The translations under genes were made by a program, and so were the position numbers. Of a stretch of DNA of 64,000 nucleotides, positions 11,384-21,975 are shown piece by piece (the stretch's first letter is position 1; every line of letters starts with the position of its first letter). The DNA lies in contig CM038926.1 of NCBI GenBank assembly GCA_021904315.1, forward strand, positions 932,501 through 996,500. Direction: 5' to 3'. The DNA is from Sphagnum magellanicum. Its lineage: Eukaryota > Streptophyta > Sphagnopsida > Sphagnales > Sphagnaceae. A model generated the notes under the pieces. The model did not search any database and was not told where the DNA came from. It worked only from the letters and a program-made list of their open reading frames with translations.

Positions 11384-11850
11384 TGTTAATGGAATAGTAA
11401 TTTGTAGTAATTAATAATAATTATTTATTTATTTACTCGATTATTGTTTATAAGAATTATCAACTAGATTACGTAGTTTTTATCACCATTTGAATTTGAA
11501 TAAAACATAAGATTGTTTTTTTTTTTAATTATATATTCGGAGAAGAGAAAAAGATGAAGATTATTGTATCATTATAGAACATGGAGCTTTAATGGACTAT
11601 GAGAAAAATATGTTTTAATTTCTGGAAAAACTTTGTTTCCATAGTCAGAGTTATTATTTTGATGTTTTTTTTTTATCATACTTTCATTATTGGATTTTAA
11701 TTCTGAAACTAGTTTTAAGTAGATATGAATGAGTAGACTTTGTTAATATTAGTTTTATTGCATTTCAGTCCATATTTTAAACCAAAATATAAGATTAGAG
11801 ATTTTGTATTTATCATACACCTTTGGATTTGAATAAATTATTTATTTATT
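11384..11850 (+). mobile_element. 3' LTR of remnant B, start only certain
   Basis: It starts TGTTAATGGAATAGTAATTTG after the purine tract. The sequence then becomes extremely A+T-rich and merges into other repeats. No CA end or target duplication could be placed, so the right boundary is a guess. Its sequence does not resemble the LTR at 5181 beyond the first five bases. Confidence 0.4.
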
Positions 11851-12044
11851 AATTTATTAATTTTTATAAAGAAAATGGTCCAATAATCAATAACATTTGC
11901 ATTATAGTTCCAAATAATTTCAACCCAAGTTAGTGCACTCCTATTCATTGTTAGGTTTTCACAAATATCAATAACATTATACGAAACAATTTGGTTTGGG
12001 AAATCTCAACATTATAAAATAAAACAAAACAAATTATCCACCTT

Positions 12045-12965
12045 CATTAATAGATTAAATTACATGTAAATGTTTTTTTATAAATGAATGGTTATGTATG
12101 ATTCAAATATTTTTTTCTACATATAAATATTAAAATTTGATTTAAGGAAATATAAAGAAATATTGAAATATAAATTTGTAATAATGTGCATGTTCAATAC
12201 ACCTAATTATTATTTATATGTAGATTGGATTTTAGTTTACAACAAATCAAATAATGATACATAATTAATATTTTTTGTGGAACTCTAATGTTTGTTCATT
12301 TTTATAGACATTATATATCAATATTTTCTTTAAATTACAATAACAAATCATTAAACATTAAACTACATGTAAATTCTATTTGTGTAAATGAATATTTATG
12401 TATGATGCAAAAAACATTTGTGCATATAAATATTAAAATTTAATTTCAAAATAAATTTAAGGAAATTCTGAAATATGAGTTTGTAATAACGTATGTTCAA
12501 TATGTGTAATTTATTATTTCTTTGTAAATCAAATGTTAATTTAAAACAAATCAAGTAATGATTCGTAATTAATAATTTTGTGGAAATTTAATATTTATTT
12601 ATTTTTTACATATGATATCTTAATATATATTTTTAATCACAATAATAATTCATTCATTATTAAATTACATGTAAATTTTTTTTGTATACATGAAAGGTTA
12701 TGTATGATGATTTTTTGTGTGGATATAATTATTACATTTAATTTGAAATTTTTTTTTTTCTTGAAATATAAGTCAACTTAATAATGTGTGCATTCAATAC
12801 ATAATTTATTATTACTATGTAAATTCAATTTTAATTTACAACATATCAACTAATGATATTTAATTAATATATTTTTACAATATGTTCAATACATGTGTAA
12901 TTTATTATTTCCACATAGATTTAATTTTCGTTTACAACATATCATGTAATGATACATAATTATTA
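12045..12965. repeat. A+T-rich tandem repeat, unit about 305 bp, about 3 copies
   Basis: Landmarks recur in fixed order: AAATTACATGTAAAT (12057, 12364 and 12662 in variants), GGTTATGTATGATG, a GTAATAATGTGCATGTTCAAT-type block, ATTTAGTTTACAACATATCAA, and TAATGATACATAATTAATA. The spacing of the first landmark is about 300-305 bp. The last unit breaks down near 12965, with a partial repeat of the GTTCAATACATG to CATAATTA half. The same unit recurs at 24530-24900, where it lies behind a CACTA-like terminus. No coding capacity. Confidence 0.85.
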
Positions 12966-13680
12966 TTTTAAAAATTTATTATTACTAATTTTATTTTGGC
13001 TATTAGTTCTAAGAATGTTTTCATTTTATTAGAATAAATAAATAAATTAAATATGATTAAATTACAATAATTATTAAAATAATTAGTAAATATATTTAAT
13101 AAATTATCATATAACTTCAGAAATTATTGTTATTTAACACTACTATACTTTAAAATATTTATTCTTATTTAATATTTATTATACTAGGTCATTTAATAGT
13201 TCCAAAAAGTTAGATAAAAATAAAAATAAAAATAGTTAAATAAACATCCTAGCATAATTACTAGTTAAATATTAAATATTATTAATCTTGTTGTTGTAAT
13301 TGTAATCATTTATTAATTATCACTATATTATAATTATTATTGTACTTAAAATATCATTTAATTACTACTAATTAATATTTATATCTGAATTAATTCTTTG
13401 TTTTATGAAATGCTAATAAAAAATTATAATGAATTTGGAGTTTTAAAAAATATTTAGTGATAATTAACTATTTAATACATGTAATTGCAGATTTTTAAAA
13501 AATAACCTAATCACCATATTATTTAATAAATGATGAAAATATGTTTAATTTTTTAATTATACAACTATACAATTAAAAATAATTGATGAATAATTACTAT
13601 AAGTAATTAATGTATGTAGCTATACCTAAAGTAGGTAGATTATTAGTTTGGGTTTAGGGCTAACTAAGTTTATACTAGCT
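12966..13680. other. Extremely A+T-rich spacer
   Basis: Nearly all A and T with TTTAATTA-, AATTATTA- and ATATTT-type strings. No gene, no clear terminal repeat and no long array seen. It may be internal sequence of the CACTA-like element that ends at 15189. Confidence 0.6.
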
Positions 13681-13724
13681 TGTACAACTATTGGAATTGC
13701 AATTAGGTTGCAACTGGGTTACAA

Positions 13725-14281
13725 CTAAGGTAAACACGCCTATCACCAAACAATACTCTATCATCGAACACTTTCAAGTTTCCCTTATTTTAGAACCAAA
13801 TTGAACTTTTTTTATGTCATTGGAAGCTTAAAACAAAGAGTTACAAATGTTCTTTGAACCTCAAAAGCAAAGGAACAAAGTAGAAAATGTAGGAAGAGAA
13901 AGGGTGATATTTTGTCTTCGAACCCCCCTTACTTCCAACAACTATATCTTGCTCATTTCTCATTCATTTTGAATGATTTTAAAGGCTATAGATGTGCTAT
14001 CTCAAAATCTATAAAACTTGTTTGAAGTGAAAACTTTTTTAAAAATAAAACTTATGCTTCAAAATCATACTAAACACTTATGAAAAAAACCACAACACAC
14101 CCTTCACCTTGAAAGGGCATATCTTGTTCATTTTCAATTAGATTGGAGTGTTTTTTACAGATTTGGATGCGTTTAGTGGAAGATTATAATTTTTTTTAAA
14201 GTTTCAAAAGCAATAGACCATGGACAAGAGAGTTATAATGATCCATTGTTAAGTGTTCAGTGATAGGTGTGTTTACCTTAG
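13725..14281. mobile_element. 557-bp non-coding element with 22-bp inverted ends
   Basis: The left end CTAAGGTAAACACGCCTATC and the right end, read on the minus strand, CTAAGGTAAACACACCTATC pair over 22 bp with one mismatch. Similarity continues more loosely inside (AACACTT on both sides). The interior has two related segments around ATATCTTGYTCATTT (about 13945 and 14120). No clear direct duplication is seen in the flanks, so the class is undecided: a MITE or an inverted-repeat unit of a larger element. Confidence 0.7.
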
Positions 14282-14620
14282 GTTATCACTAAAATCTTTA
14301 TCCCATAATGTTTGGTTTCCATTCCATGAATCCAAACTATATAAAGAAATGCATTAAGATTATTGGAGAAGAAAATAAACAAGAAAATGTAATAGCCATT
14401 TGGGATGAACCAATAAAAAAGGTTCAACCCTAAAGGCTAAACCAAATGAAATAGGATTTCATTTATTAATTGCCATGTAGTTTAGGTCTAAGCCTAACAT
14501 AGGTGCCTAGATCTAGCCCTAACTTAAGCCTAAATGAAATGGCCTATGTTTAGGTTTAACCTAAGTGCTTAGGTTTAAATTTCACCTATGTTTAAGCACC
14601 ATGTGGCCTAACCTATTGAT
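14282..14620. other. Non-coding, CCTAAG/CTTAGG-rich stretch
   Basis: Contains many copies of short palindrome-like strings such as GCCTAA, TTAGGTTT and CCTAAGTGCTTAGG (14440-14600). No gene. The same kind of motif dominates 17770-18660. Confidence 0.5.
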
Positions 14621-14627
14621 GTGGATG

Positions 14628-14756
14628 TGCCACATGTCTATTAACTATTTGTTGACACCAAAATGTGTGAACATGCCACATGTCATTTAACTATTCATTA
14701 ACCTTCACATTTTATGAATGTGCCACGTGTCAACATTGTGAGTGTGCCATGTGTCA
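14628..14756. repeat. Four copies of a TGCCACRTGTCA motif
   Basis: TGCCACATGTC (14628-14638), TGCCACATGTCA (14674-14685), TGCCACGTGTCA (14721-14732) and TGCCATGTGTCA (14745-14756) lie in 129 bp. The third contains CACGTG with GCCACGTGTC, the G-box/ABRE type bound by plant bZIP and bHLH factors; the others are one-base variants. They lie about 0.45 kb from the terminus at 15189 and may be subterminal repeats of that CACTA-like element rather than host regulatory sites. Confidence 0.7.
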
Positions 14757-15009
14757 CCAAACCATTGGCCAAATGGTTCAATGTACATAATTGCAACATG
14801 GTCAAAATGTTCAATTTACATAGTTGCAACCTAGTTGAAATTGTAATGATATTTTTGATTGATGTCATGCCTAGTCAATGGATGAAGTTCATCCGTTAGT
14901 AAAATGTAATTGACAACATCCCTTGACTAAATTAACATAACAATTTTCAACTAAATTGGCAAGTAATGACACGTAGTGGCTATTCAAGCTATGGTGTTGA
15001 CACATGGCA

Positions 15010-15189
15010 TACACTTTTGACTATAATTTCACTCTCGATTTATACTTGTTGACATTATTAGTTAGCAATTGCAAAAAATATTTTCTAGTGGCAAAAAAGT
15101 TGCAATTAGATATGTGTAGTTTTTGACTTGGTTTATAATTGAACATTAGTTGAAAACGTAGTTGCAAAAGGGGGGGTTTTCTACTAATG
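15010..15189. mobile_element. Right end of a CACTA-like element
   Basis: The plus strand ends GGGGGGGTTTTCTACTAATG at 15189. Read on the minus strand this is CATTAGTAGAAAACCCCCCC followed by TTTTGCAAC, closely matching the left-type terminus at 24046 (CACTAGTAGAAAACCCCCCC, TTTTCAAC). The first base pairs differ (CATTA versus CACTA), probably decay. Its own left end was not found; since both copies carry the 305-bp repeat, the element may reach back to about 12 kb. Confidence 0.65.
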
Positions 15190-15415
15190 TTCAATGGCCT
15201 TCACACGCATCAATATTAGTTATTGAACTTTGAACTTCGTCCTAATTCCATGTGCAATAATGAATGAAGTTTTTAAACTACCCACAAAACATTACATATT
15301 GTAAGATATAGTATTGGTAAATTATAATGTTCCAACATTGTGTTAAATTCGAATTTTGTTCTTTTATCATACTCATTTTTAGTCAAAACATTTGTACTTA
15401 AACTACGTACATAAT

Positions 15416-15901
15416 CCAGAATGCCATTCAACAATACTTTCTCACCGTTAATGCGTATGCATAATTCTAAATTTATATTCCTTCTACAACAATTTTACTT
15501 CTCATACTAATAAAAAGGAAAAAAAAAAGATTATGAAAAAGAACATGAAATTTTTTTTAAAAAAAAATCCATTAACTTTGTGTTCATCGTCAAAACTATT
15601 ATCTAATTTTCAAAAAACTATTATGTTCTTTCTACTCTATGCTCCTCCAAAACAATTAGGAAAAAACTTGTTCAAAGAGCTCTAGAGCATCCTCAAATCT
15701 CCTCGATTCCCTTACCCTAAACTAATTTGAATTTAACCTCAGCAATCCTAATTTCACCTACTCATCCTTCATTATTGTGCACTTTGTTTCTACTAAATTT
15801 CTTATATTTACCTTGTCCTAAAATAGACATCACAATACCTATTCACTATCCCCATGCATCTTAATATGTTTTATTATTACAATTTAGTTTTACCCTTAAC
15901 A
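15416..15901 (-). mobile_element. Minus-strand LTR with adjacent polypurine tract
   Basis: On the minus strand it begins TGTTAAGGGTAAAACTAAAT at 15901. Immediately upstream on that strand lies GTACAGGGGGGGTAA preceded by GGGGACAAAATCC, the same layout as the 3' LTR edge of remnant A. It is therefore a 3' LTR. The stretch from CCAGAATGCCATTCAACAAT (about 15417) to 15901 is repeated in the same orientation at 19391-19872. The other end of the LTR is unclear. Confidence 0.72.
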
Positions 15902-16301
15902 TTACCCCCCCTGTACTTTGGATTTTGTCCCCGAAATCTTGCTACAGACATCTGTACTAAAAGAATTTTGAATTTGTAAAATAGACTACCCCTTATTCTT
16001 GTGTACTTTGCAGTTGTTTATTATGCAGCTATAATTTATGGTTCCATAAACTATTATTCCTTTATTATAACAATTTCTTTAGTCTGCATAATTCTTGCAG
16101 TTGCACTTCATGTTGTGCTTCTATAATGGTTTGTGTATGACCATTATCCTCTTCATCTTGTGAGGTTGTTGCTATTGTAGTTGTTGTAACAAATTGAATT
16201 GATAAATATCATCCATGGCCTCCTTTGTAGTGTCTCCACCTTTTAGTTTTGCAGGTGCACTTGATTGAACTTTTCGAACTTTTCCACTTGAACTTATTTC
16301 A
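15902..16301 (-). pseudogene. Internal sequence of the minus-strand LTR element
   Basis: On the minus strand, a short frame near 16300-16170 reads SSGKVRKVQSSAPAKLKGG and then DTTKEAMDDIYQF before a glutamine-rich, stop-containing tail (LLQQLQ, QQPHK). It precedes the polypurine tract and so corresponds to the region after integrase. Protein family not recognised. Confidence 0.4.
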
Positions 16302-16715
16302 TACCACTACAACACATCTTGGGTTTTAGAACTGGTTAACAAAACGACTAGTGTCTTTTTCGACTACAATTGTAACTATGCATAATCACATTAATGATTA
16401 CCTAGTTGCGAAGGACATTGTGGTGCCACTTAGCATTATGGTTTTACCACTATAATCAATATCACAACTTGATGGGTTTTGCACAAATATCAAATTTTAT
16501 ATATTTATATTTATAAAATATTTTTAATTGTCCAAAATTAGCTAATAACAAAATGCTATTGATTTTTGTAATTGTTGGTGAATAATAACGACTTATGATC
16601 TAATGATGTTGACATGGCATGCCATTTGGCAACAAGGTTGATTGATAATTACATCACCTCATGATTCGTGACACTAACTTCAATGAATTTTCCTTTATTA
16701 ATTAGTCATGTGATT

Positions 16716-17349
16716 TGTCGTAACCCTAGCATTGGGTGTGACGAAGGCAAGGGCTTGTAAAGGTATGGGCCAAGAATGAAGCCTGAGAGTCACATTTCAT
16801 GTTCACGGGAATGTAGGAGAGTGTGAGGGAATGAGCCCACACACTTCCAAGTGGGTTCCCACTTTGGGAGTTGGAGTCCCAACGGACTTCCGAATCTTTA
16901 GAAAGTGATTTCAAAGGTCAAAACTCATTGGATTGAAAAGTTTTTTATAGCATTGGAAAGCTCTTGAGACTTAAATTCCTAAAATGGGTTCACATGACCC
17001 ATTTGAGTATTTAAAACACAAGTTATGGCCAAAAGAAGGGTCGAGAGTCAAATTGCCATATAAATCTAATTGACATATAAATCTTGTGAGTTTGTGTATG
17101 CTCGTGGTTCGTCCATGCACCAAGAGTGCTACAACTACGCACTAATCAACTTGTTGTTTAATTTTTGCAGGCCCATGTGAATAGTTGACTCGCTCATCAC
17201 TCATCCTAGTCCCCATCCTAGAGCTCCAACATGCCCCTTTTACCTTCGAAATGCTACAAACTAAAGAGCGTATCCCCACTCCTTTTTCTTCCGTTGTTTT
17301 CACTTTTGAACTCGCATTTGAGTCTTACGAAGAGTTTGGGGGCATGTCA
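16716..17349 (+). mobile_element. Solo LTR, TGTCACAACCC family (copy 2)
   Basis: It runs from TGTCGTAACCCTAGCATTGG to GTTTGGGGGCATGTCA and is flanked by a perfect 5-bp duplication TGATT (16711-16715 and 17350-17354). It is shorter than the 977-bp copy at 31540 because part of the middle is missing. No internal retroelement sequence remains, so it is the product of LTR-LTR recombination. It sits inside the CACTA-like element. Confidence 0.95.
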
Positions 17350-17769
17350 TGATTAATGACAATTTACAATATTTCCTTTTTGGGATACATGCCATGTGGC
17401 AAAAGTTCATAAGGTGTGCTCATTAGATTTAAATGCCAATTATTTTTATAGATTTTGTTATTACCCCGAGCTTAATGGATGCCAATTCAACAAAAAATTA
17501 TGGGTTTTTAATGTAAATAACGTGTCACAAATTTTCATAACAATCCATGATTTTTTGTGACGCCATAAGGTTTTGTGTTTTTTGAATTTAAAGCACTAAT
17601 ATTTGTCATGGCATGCCATTTTTTTGTGTGCCATGAGGTTTTTTAAGTCATGAATTCACATGCATGTGGATGTGTACTAAACGATAAATTATTAACTTGT
17701 AATTATGACTACAATGTAAATAATTGTTTTGAAATAAGTGACACATAATTCTTTAATTTTTAACTTCTT

Positions 17770-18660
17770 AACATGCTAGCTTAGGTTAACATACCTATTA
17801 AGTTAACCTATGTATGTAGGCTACTTAATTAAAACCTATTTTGTAATATAGGCTACTTTGTAATTTACTAAACTAAACATAAGAAATTTGCTACATCTAG
17901 TATGTTTAAATATACCTAAAATAGGTTACCCTACTAATAAGTTAACTTAAGTAGGCTTGCCTAGGTTTAGGTTTTTTGTTAAATCAACCTAAGTAGCTTA
18001 ATTATAAGATATTTTATAAAATTTGTAACCACCTCTCAAGTTTATGCAATTAGATGCGAATATGATGTGACTAAATGTAACATAATTATCTTTATTTATT
18101 TTAAGCTTAAAAATGCCTAGGTAACTTAAGCTAAGTTAGCAAGTATTACAAGTTGACAAACTAGTTCAAGTAAGCCAATTTAAGGAGGTCTAGGTCTAGG
18201 CTAGGTTGGTAGGTAGTAGGTAGGTTGAGCTAGGTCAACCTAAAGTGGCCAAGGTTAATTCAACATTAAAAATTTTGAGCTTTATAATTTTGTGTTAAAA
18301 TATAATTAGTATAAAAAAATGTGGTAATGCAATGGATGAGGATTTGAACCCCAAAGTGAAGATGAGGGGTTCAAATCCTCATTCTCCCAACCTATGATAC
18401 CTAGGCCACTTGGTTTAGGTTAGGTAGCCTATATAGTATAGGCTTCTTGGGCTAGGATTTTGACGTTTGTTTAAATCTAGGCCACCTAGTTTAGATCAGG
18501 TAACCTAGGTTCCTTAACATAGGTAGCTAACCTAACTAGGTTAAACTAGGTTGATTTTTGGCTAGGTGAGTTATACTAGGTTGCCTAACCTAATTAGGTT
18601 ATGCTAGGTTGACTTTTGGTTATGCTAGTTATATGGGCTAAACTAGGTTGATTTTTGGTC
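17770..18660. repeat. CTAGGTT/AACCTAG-rich repeat field
   Basis: Dozens of degenerate copies of TAGGTTAACCTA-type strings occur. In 18540-18660 a larger unit is visible: AAACTAGGTTGATTTTTGG recurs about 100 bp later with a variant (GCTAGGTTGACTTTTGG) between. The motif is partly self-complementary, so the field can form many small hairpins. It lies in the right half of the CACTA-like element and is probably its subterminal repeat region. Confidence 0.7.
18336..18382. repeat. 17-bp perfect inverted repeat with tRNA B-box sequence
   Basis: ATGAGGATTTGAACCCC (18336-18352) and GGGGTTCAAATCCTCAT (18366-18382) are exact reverse complements around a 13-nt loop. GGTTCAAATCC is a perfect match to the pol III B box and tRNA T-loop. 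A D-arm-like TGTGGTAATGCAATGG lies just upstream. No full cloverleaf can be folded by eye, so a SINE-head relic or a hairpin is likelier than a tRNA gene. Confidence 0.7.
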
Positions 18661-19390
18661 ATGTGTAATGACTCATAACATGTTCATAGATTTTTAACAC
18701 ATGTCATCCATCCATTATGGCATCTTTTGTAACACTTAGTTGAATAAAACGATTAAGTTGAGATGACATGCACTTTACACATCATACCAAGGTTAATGAT
18801 GACATGGAATTTTGTTATTATAAAAAAATTAAAAATCTTAATCATTAAACGACTAGGTTTTGCAATTGAATGTCCCTTGTGACTAAATGGGTGAAATGAC
18901 ATGGGTTTTTCAACTCATTAGTCATTAATCGCATATGTATTTTTTGACTAGTATGTAGTGTAAAAGCAAGTTGCAAAATCCAAAATGTTTTGTTGTGTAC
19001 TAATTGAAGTTTGTATTTAAATTGTCCTTAAGAGTTTTAGAAGGTGAGTCATACTTAAACTTTGGATATGTTTCCCAATACACTTTCAACTTCCTCATGA
19101 AAATGGTTTCATTTGCCTTGTGTTCATCAAACATGTTTTTTAAATATGTCTACAACAGATCATGAACTAATTTTCACCATGTGTCAACAATAAATGCTTG
19201 TAACTATAAGGACTTTTTAAAAAATTTACAATTGTATTATGCATTAATAAATTATCATATTCCTTCAATATGTGTTTGGAAATATATGGCTCCATAGTTG
19301 TGATTAAGTTCACAATTGAATTTATCCTCTTTCATCTTGTTATAACTTCTAGATTGATTTATTACAAGTAGCTTAAGTTTTTTCCTTGTC

Positions 19391-19872
19391 CAGAATGCCA
19401 TTCAACAATATTTTCTATAGCTAATGTGTCTAAACCATTCTGAATTTATACTCCTTCTACAACAATTTTACTTCTCATACTAATAAAAAAGGAAAAACAA
19501 CAAATTATGGAAAAAAAACACGAAATTTTTTTAACAAAAACAGTATCTAATAACTTTGTGTTCATCATCAAACTATTCTTTAACTTTCAAAAAACTCTTG
19601 TGCTTTCTCTACTTTATGCTCCTCCAAAATAATTCGAAAAAAACTCATTCAAAGAACTCCAAAGCATTCTCAAATCTCCTCAATACTCCTACTTTAAACT
19701 AATTTGAATTCAACCTCAATACTCCTAATCTCACCTAATCAACTTTCACTATTGCACTTTGTTTCTATTGAATTTCCTCTTAGCTTGTCCCAAAATAGAC
19801 ATCACAATGCCTATTCACTATCCCATGCATCCTAATCTATTTGATTACTACAATATAGTCTTACCCTTAACA
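19391..19872 (-). mobile_element. Second minus-strand LTR copy (probable 5' LTR)
   Basis: It repeats 15416-15901 in the same orientation, roughly 85 percent alike by eye, and ends at the same TGTTAAGGGTAA edge (19872 on the plus strand). Weaker similarity may extend to about 19310. Two same-orientation copies about 4 kb apart, one with a polypurine tract, suggest the LTRs of one element whose interior was later filled by the CACTA-like element. No primer site or target duplication was found. Confidence 0.6.
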
Positions 19873-21682
19873 AGTAGATATATTTGCACTACACCCACTT
19901 GGCCCACCCATTTGCACAAAAAAGTTGCCATCATTGTGACAAAGTATATGCACAAGCAACCTAGGTAATTCCCAATTATCACATTGTATTTCTTGTTAAT
20001 TTATTGGCCACTAGAGATCAAGATGTAAATCCATCCACACCATGGTGTAGGAACACTTTTGCTTGAAAAAGATGATTGACCTCCCAATTGTCATTTTGAA
20101 CATTGTAGGCCACCTAGCATTCTTATTGTTGTGTATTGTTGGCCACACACTTGAATTTGTTGACCTCACAATATTGTCATGGTGGAATATAGTCCTAGTG
20201 CATGCATTGCAAGCTAGTTGATTACAATCAAACCCTCGCATTCGAATAGTTTCCAAGCATTGCTTCTTCAATGGTAGTTGAAGGAAAAACCAATTTCTTC
20301 AAGAGAAGTTGCTTCTTTTTTAATCAAGTTAATGTTTTGTTGTGTGGGCCATATATCTAGAACTTAGAGCATATTGATAGTGTACTTCTTCATGGTCCCA
20401 ACCACACAATGGTTGTCGAAACATAACTAATGCTTTTGTCACTCCATTTTTTTGCTTCAAAAAGGAACCCACCAACCCAAATAACATGGTGCAAGAGTCC
20501 CATAGATATTTTCAAGGTATTGATCTGTGCATTCCATTGAATCTTTTATTCTTCTATAGTGCAAAACATTGAATTGTGGATGCAAGTAGACATCGTTCAA
20601 TACACCATTGACCACAAGCAGTTTCCACCACCTCTAAGCTACTTAAAAAAAATATTGCTAGCTTGGGACCCAAATTATAAGGTGTTCAATTGACATCCAA
20701 ACTTGTAGCATTAACCATTTGTCTTGATGTAATATTAATTTGAAGTGTATTTAGCCACAACAATAACAATTTTTTGCAGGTCATTGGACATGTGGGCCTT
20801 CCATAAGAGTAATTCATTTTGATTAGGGCCATGGATGCTTGGACCATTGAACAAGTAAAAACAATACAAGGGAGACTATTTGAAAGCTAGAATGTAATAG
20901 TCAAATGTCACCATATAAGCAAATTCCTCGTTTCCCTATTTCTAGACAAGGAAAATAATCTAGCATAGCTTAACGATGATGTGACCTAAGAAAATGGATA
21001 ATGTATGGAAAAACAATGTTTGCATGTGTCGTGAACCCTCCCCATTATCTCATGCAAAAATGTTAAAAGTTAAGCCAATTGTTAGTTTTCTGAATTCCAC
21101 TTTCATTGGTTGTGCCAGATGAAAGCCACCAACAACATTGAATGGTTACATAACAAGTGTTCACCTCTTCCAAGGACACAAAATTCTTGTACTTGTTATA
21201 GAGGAGTTTGTGGCAATCTTGCAAGTCAACTTTGATATTTTGTTTGTGGTGTCTATTGAGAGATTGAATATAGTGAAACAAACATGTTCATTCTTTGTCA
21301 ACCATTATTTCACTAACATCTCCAAATCCATAAACAATTTGGATTCCATTCCAATTGGCATGGGCATTATCTACCATGAATCCTTTGAAGTTGGGTTTTA
21401 AAGCCCTTGCTTCATCATGACCTAATTCAATATTGTTCACATGATCTATTGTGCATTTATGTCTTTGGATTACATGCTACACATTGCAGTGGTCATTATT
21501 TTGTAATCGATTAGGTCATAAACATGACAAGCCATTGTCATATAGCCTTTGATGCGTTTGACATGGTCAAACAATATTTAAGCATTTTAGAAATCTCCTC
21601 ATGGATGCATTCATTTCACCAAGTTGAGTCTGCTTGCTACCCCATGAACTAAGATCTTGAACATAAAAAACTTTTGTCTTAC
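19873..21682 (-). pseudogene. Decayed coding-like sequence, unrecognised
   Basis: On the minus strand several short protein-like stretches occur: FHYIQSLNRHHKQNIKVDLQ near 21275, NGVTKALVMFRQPLCGWDHE near 20430, and a 20271-20011 frame with Cys-rich LACNACTRT. They are separated by stops and non-coding DNA. They follow the exon-like segment at 21683-21975 in the same orientation and may belong to the same dead gene. No family is recognised. Confidence 0.35.
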
Positions 21683-21975
21683 CATTTGTCTTGGAAAGCA
21701 ATCATGGATGTAATCATATCCACTCCTAAACTTCAATGTAAGAATGTTGTCAATGTAACCTCCTCCATGATGGTCAAACCCTGCAACAAGGTTGCAAACA
21801 TTTGACAAGCTTAAATCAATGAACTTGTCTTGGATTTGTTCTAGTTTGTTGCCCTACAAAAACTTGATGGTTCCCTCCTCGTCATCATTAAACAAATGTT
21901 GAAACAAGAAGGCTTTACCCACATTTAAGGCAATTGCAAAGGCTTTTACATAGGATATACAAACATATTTCATAT
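21683..21975 (-). pseudogene. Exon-like segment of an unrecognised gene
   Basis: One minus-strand frame with a single TAG reads YVKAFAIALNVGKAFLFQHL, DDEEGTIKFL, then LSLSNVCNLVAGFDHHGGGY and ends FPRQM immediately before GTAAGAC, a good splice donor. Composition is balanced and unlike the surrounding repeats. Protein family not recognised; a dead host gene or a transposon gene are both possible. Confidence 0.45.

Larger units (their letters stand above)
16305..18997. mobile_element. Non-autonomous CACTA-like element, 2.7 kb including a nested solo LTR
   Basis: The left end CACTACAACACATCTTGG and the right end read inward CACAACAAAACATTTTGG match in 19 of 23 bases when extended through the following TTTT. 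The flanks show a 3-bp duplication TAC/TAC (16302-16304, 18998-19000). Subterminal strings AAACGACTAG occur near both ends (16342; 18846). Without the nested LTR the element is about 2.05 kb. No transposase motif is visible; the interior is rich in CTAGGTT-type repeats. Confidence 0.85.

Noticed and set aside
18300-18390. Functional tRNA gene
   Set aside because: A B box is present, but there is no acceptor stem or anticodon arm that can be folded; the long inverted repeat is incompatible with a cloverleaf.
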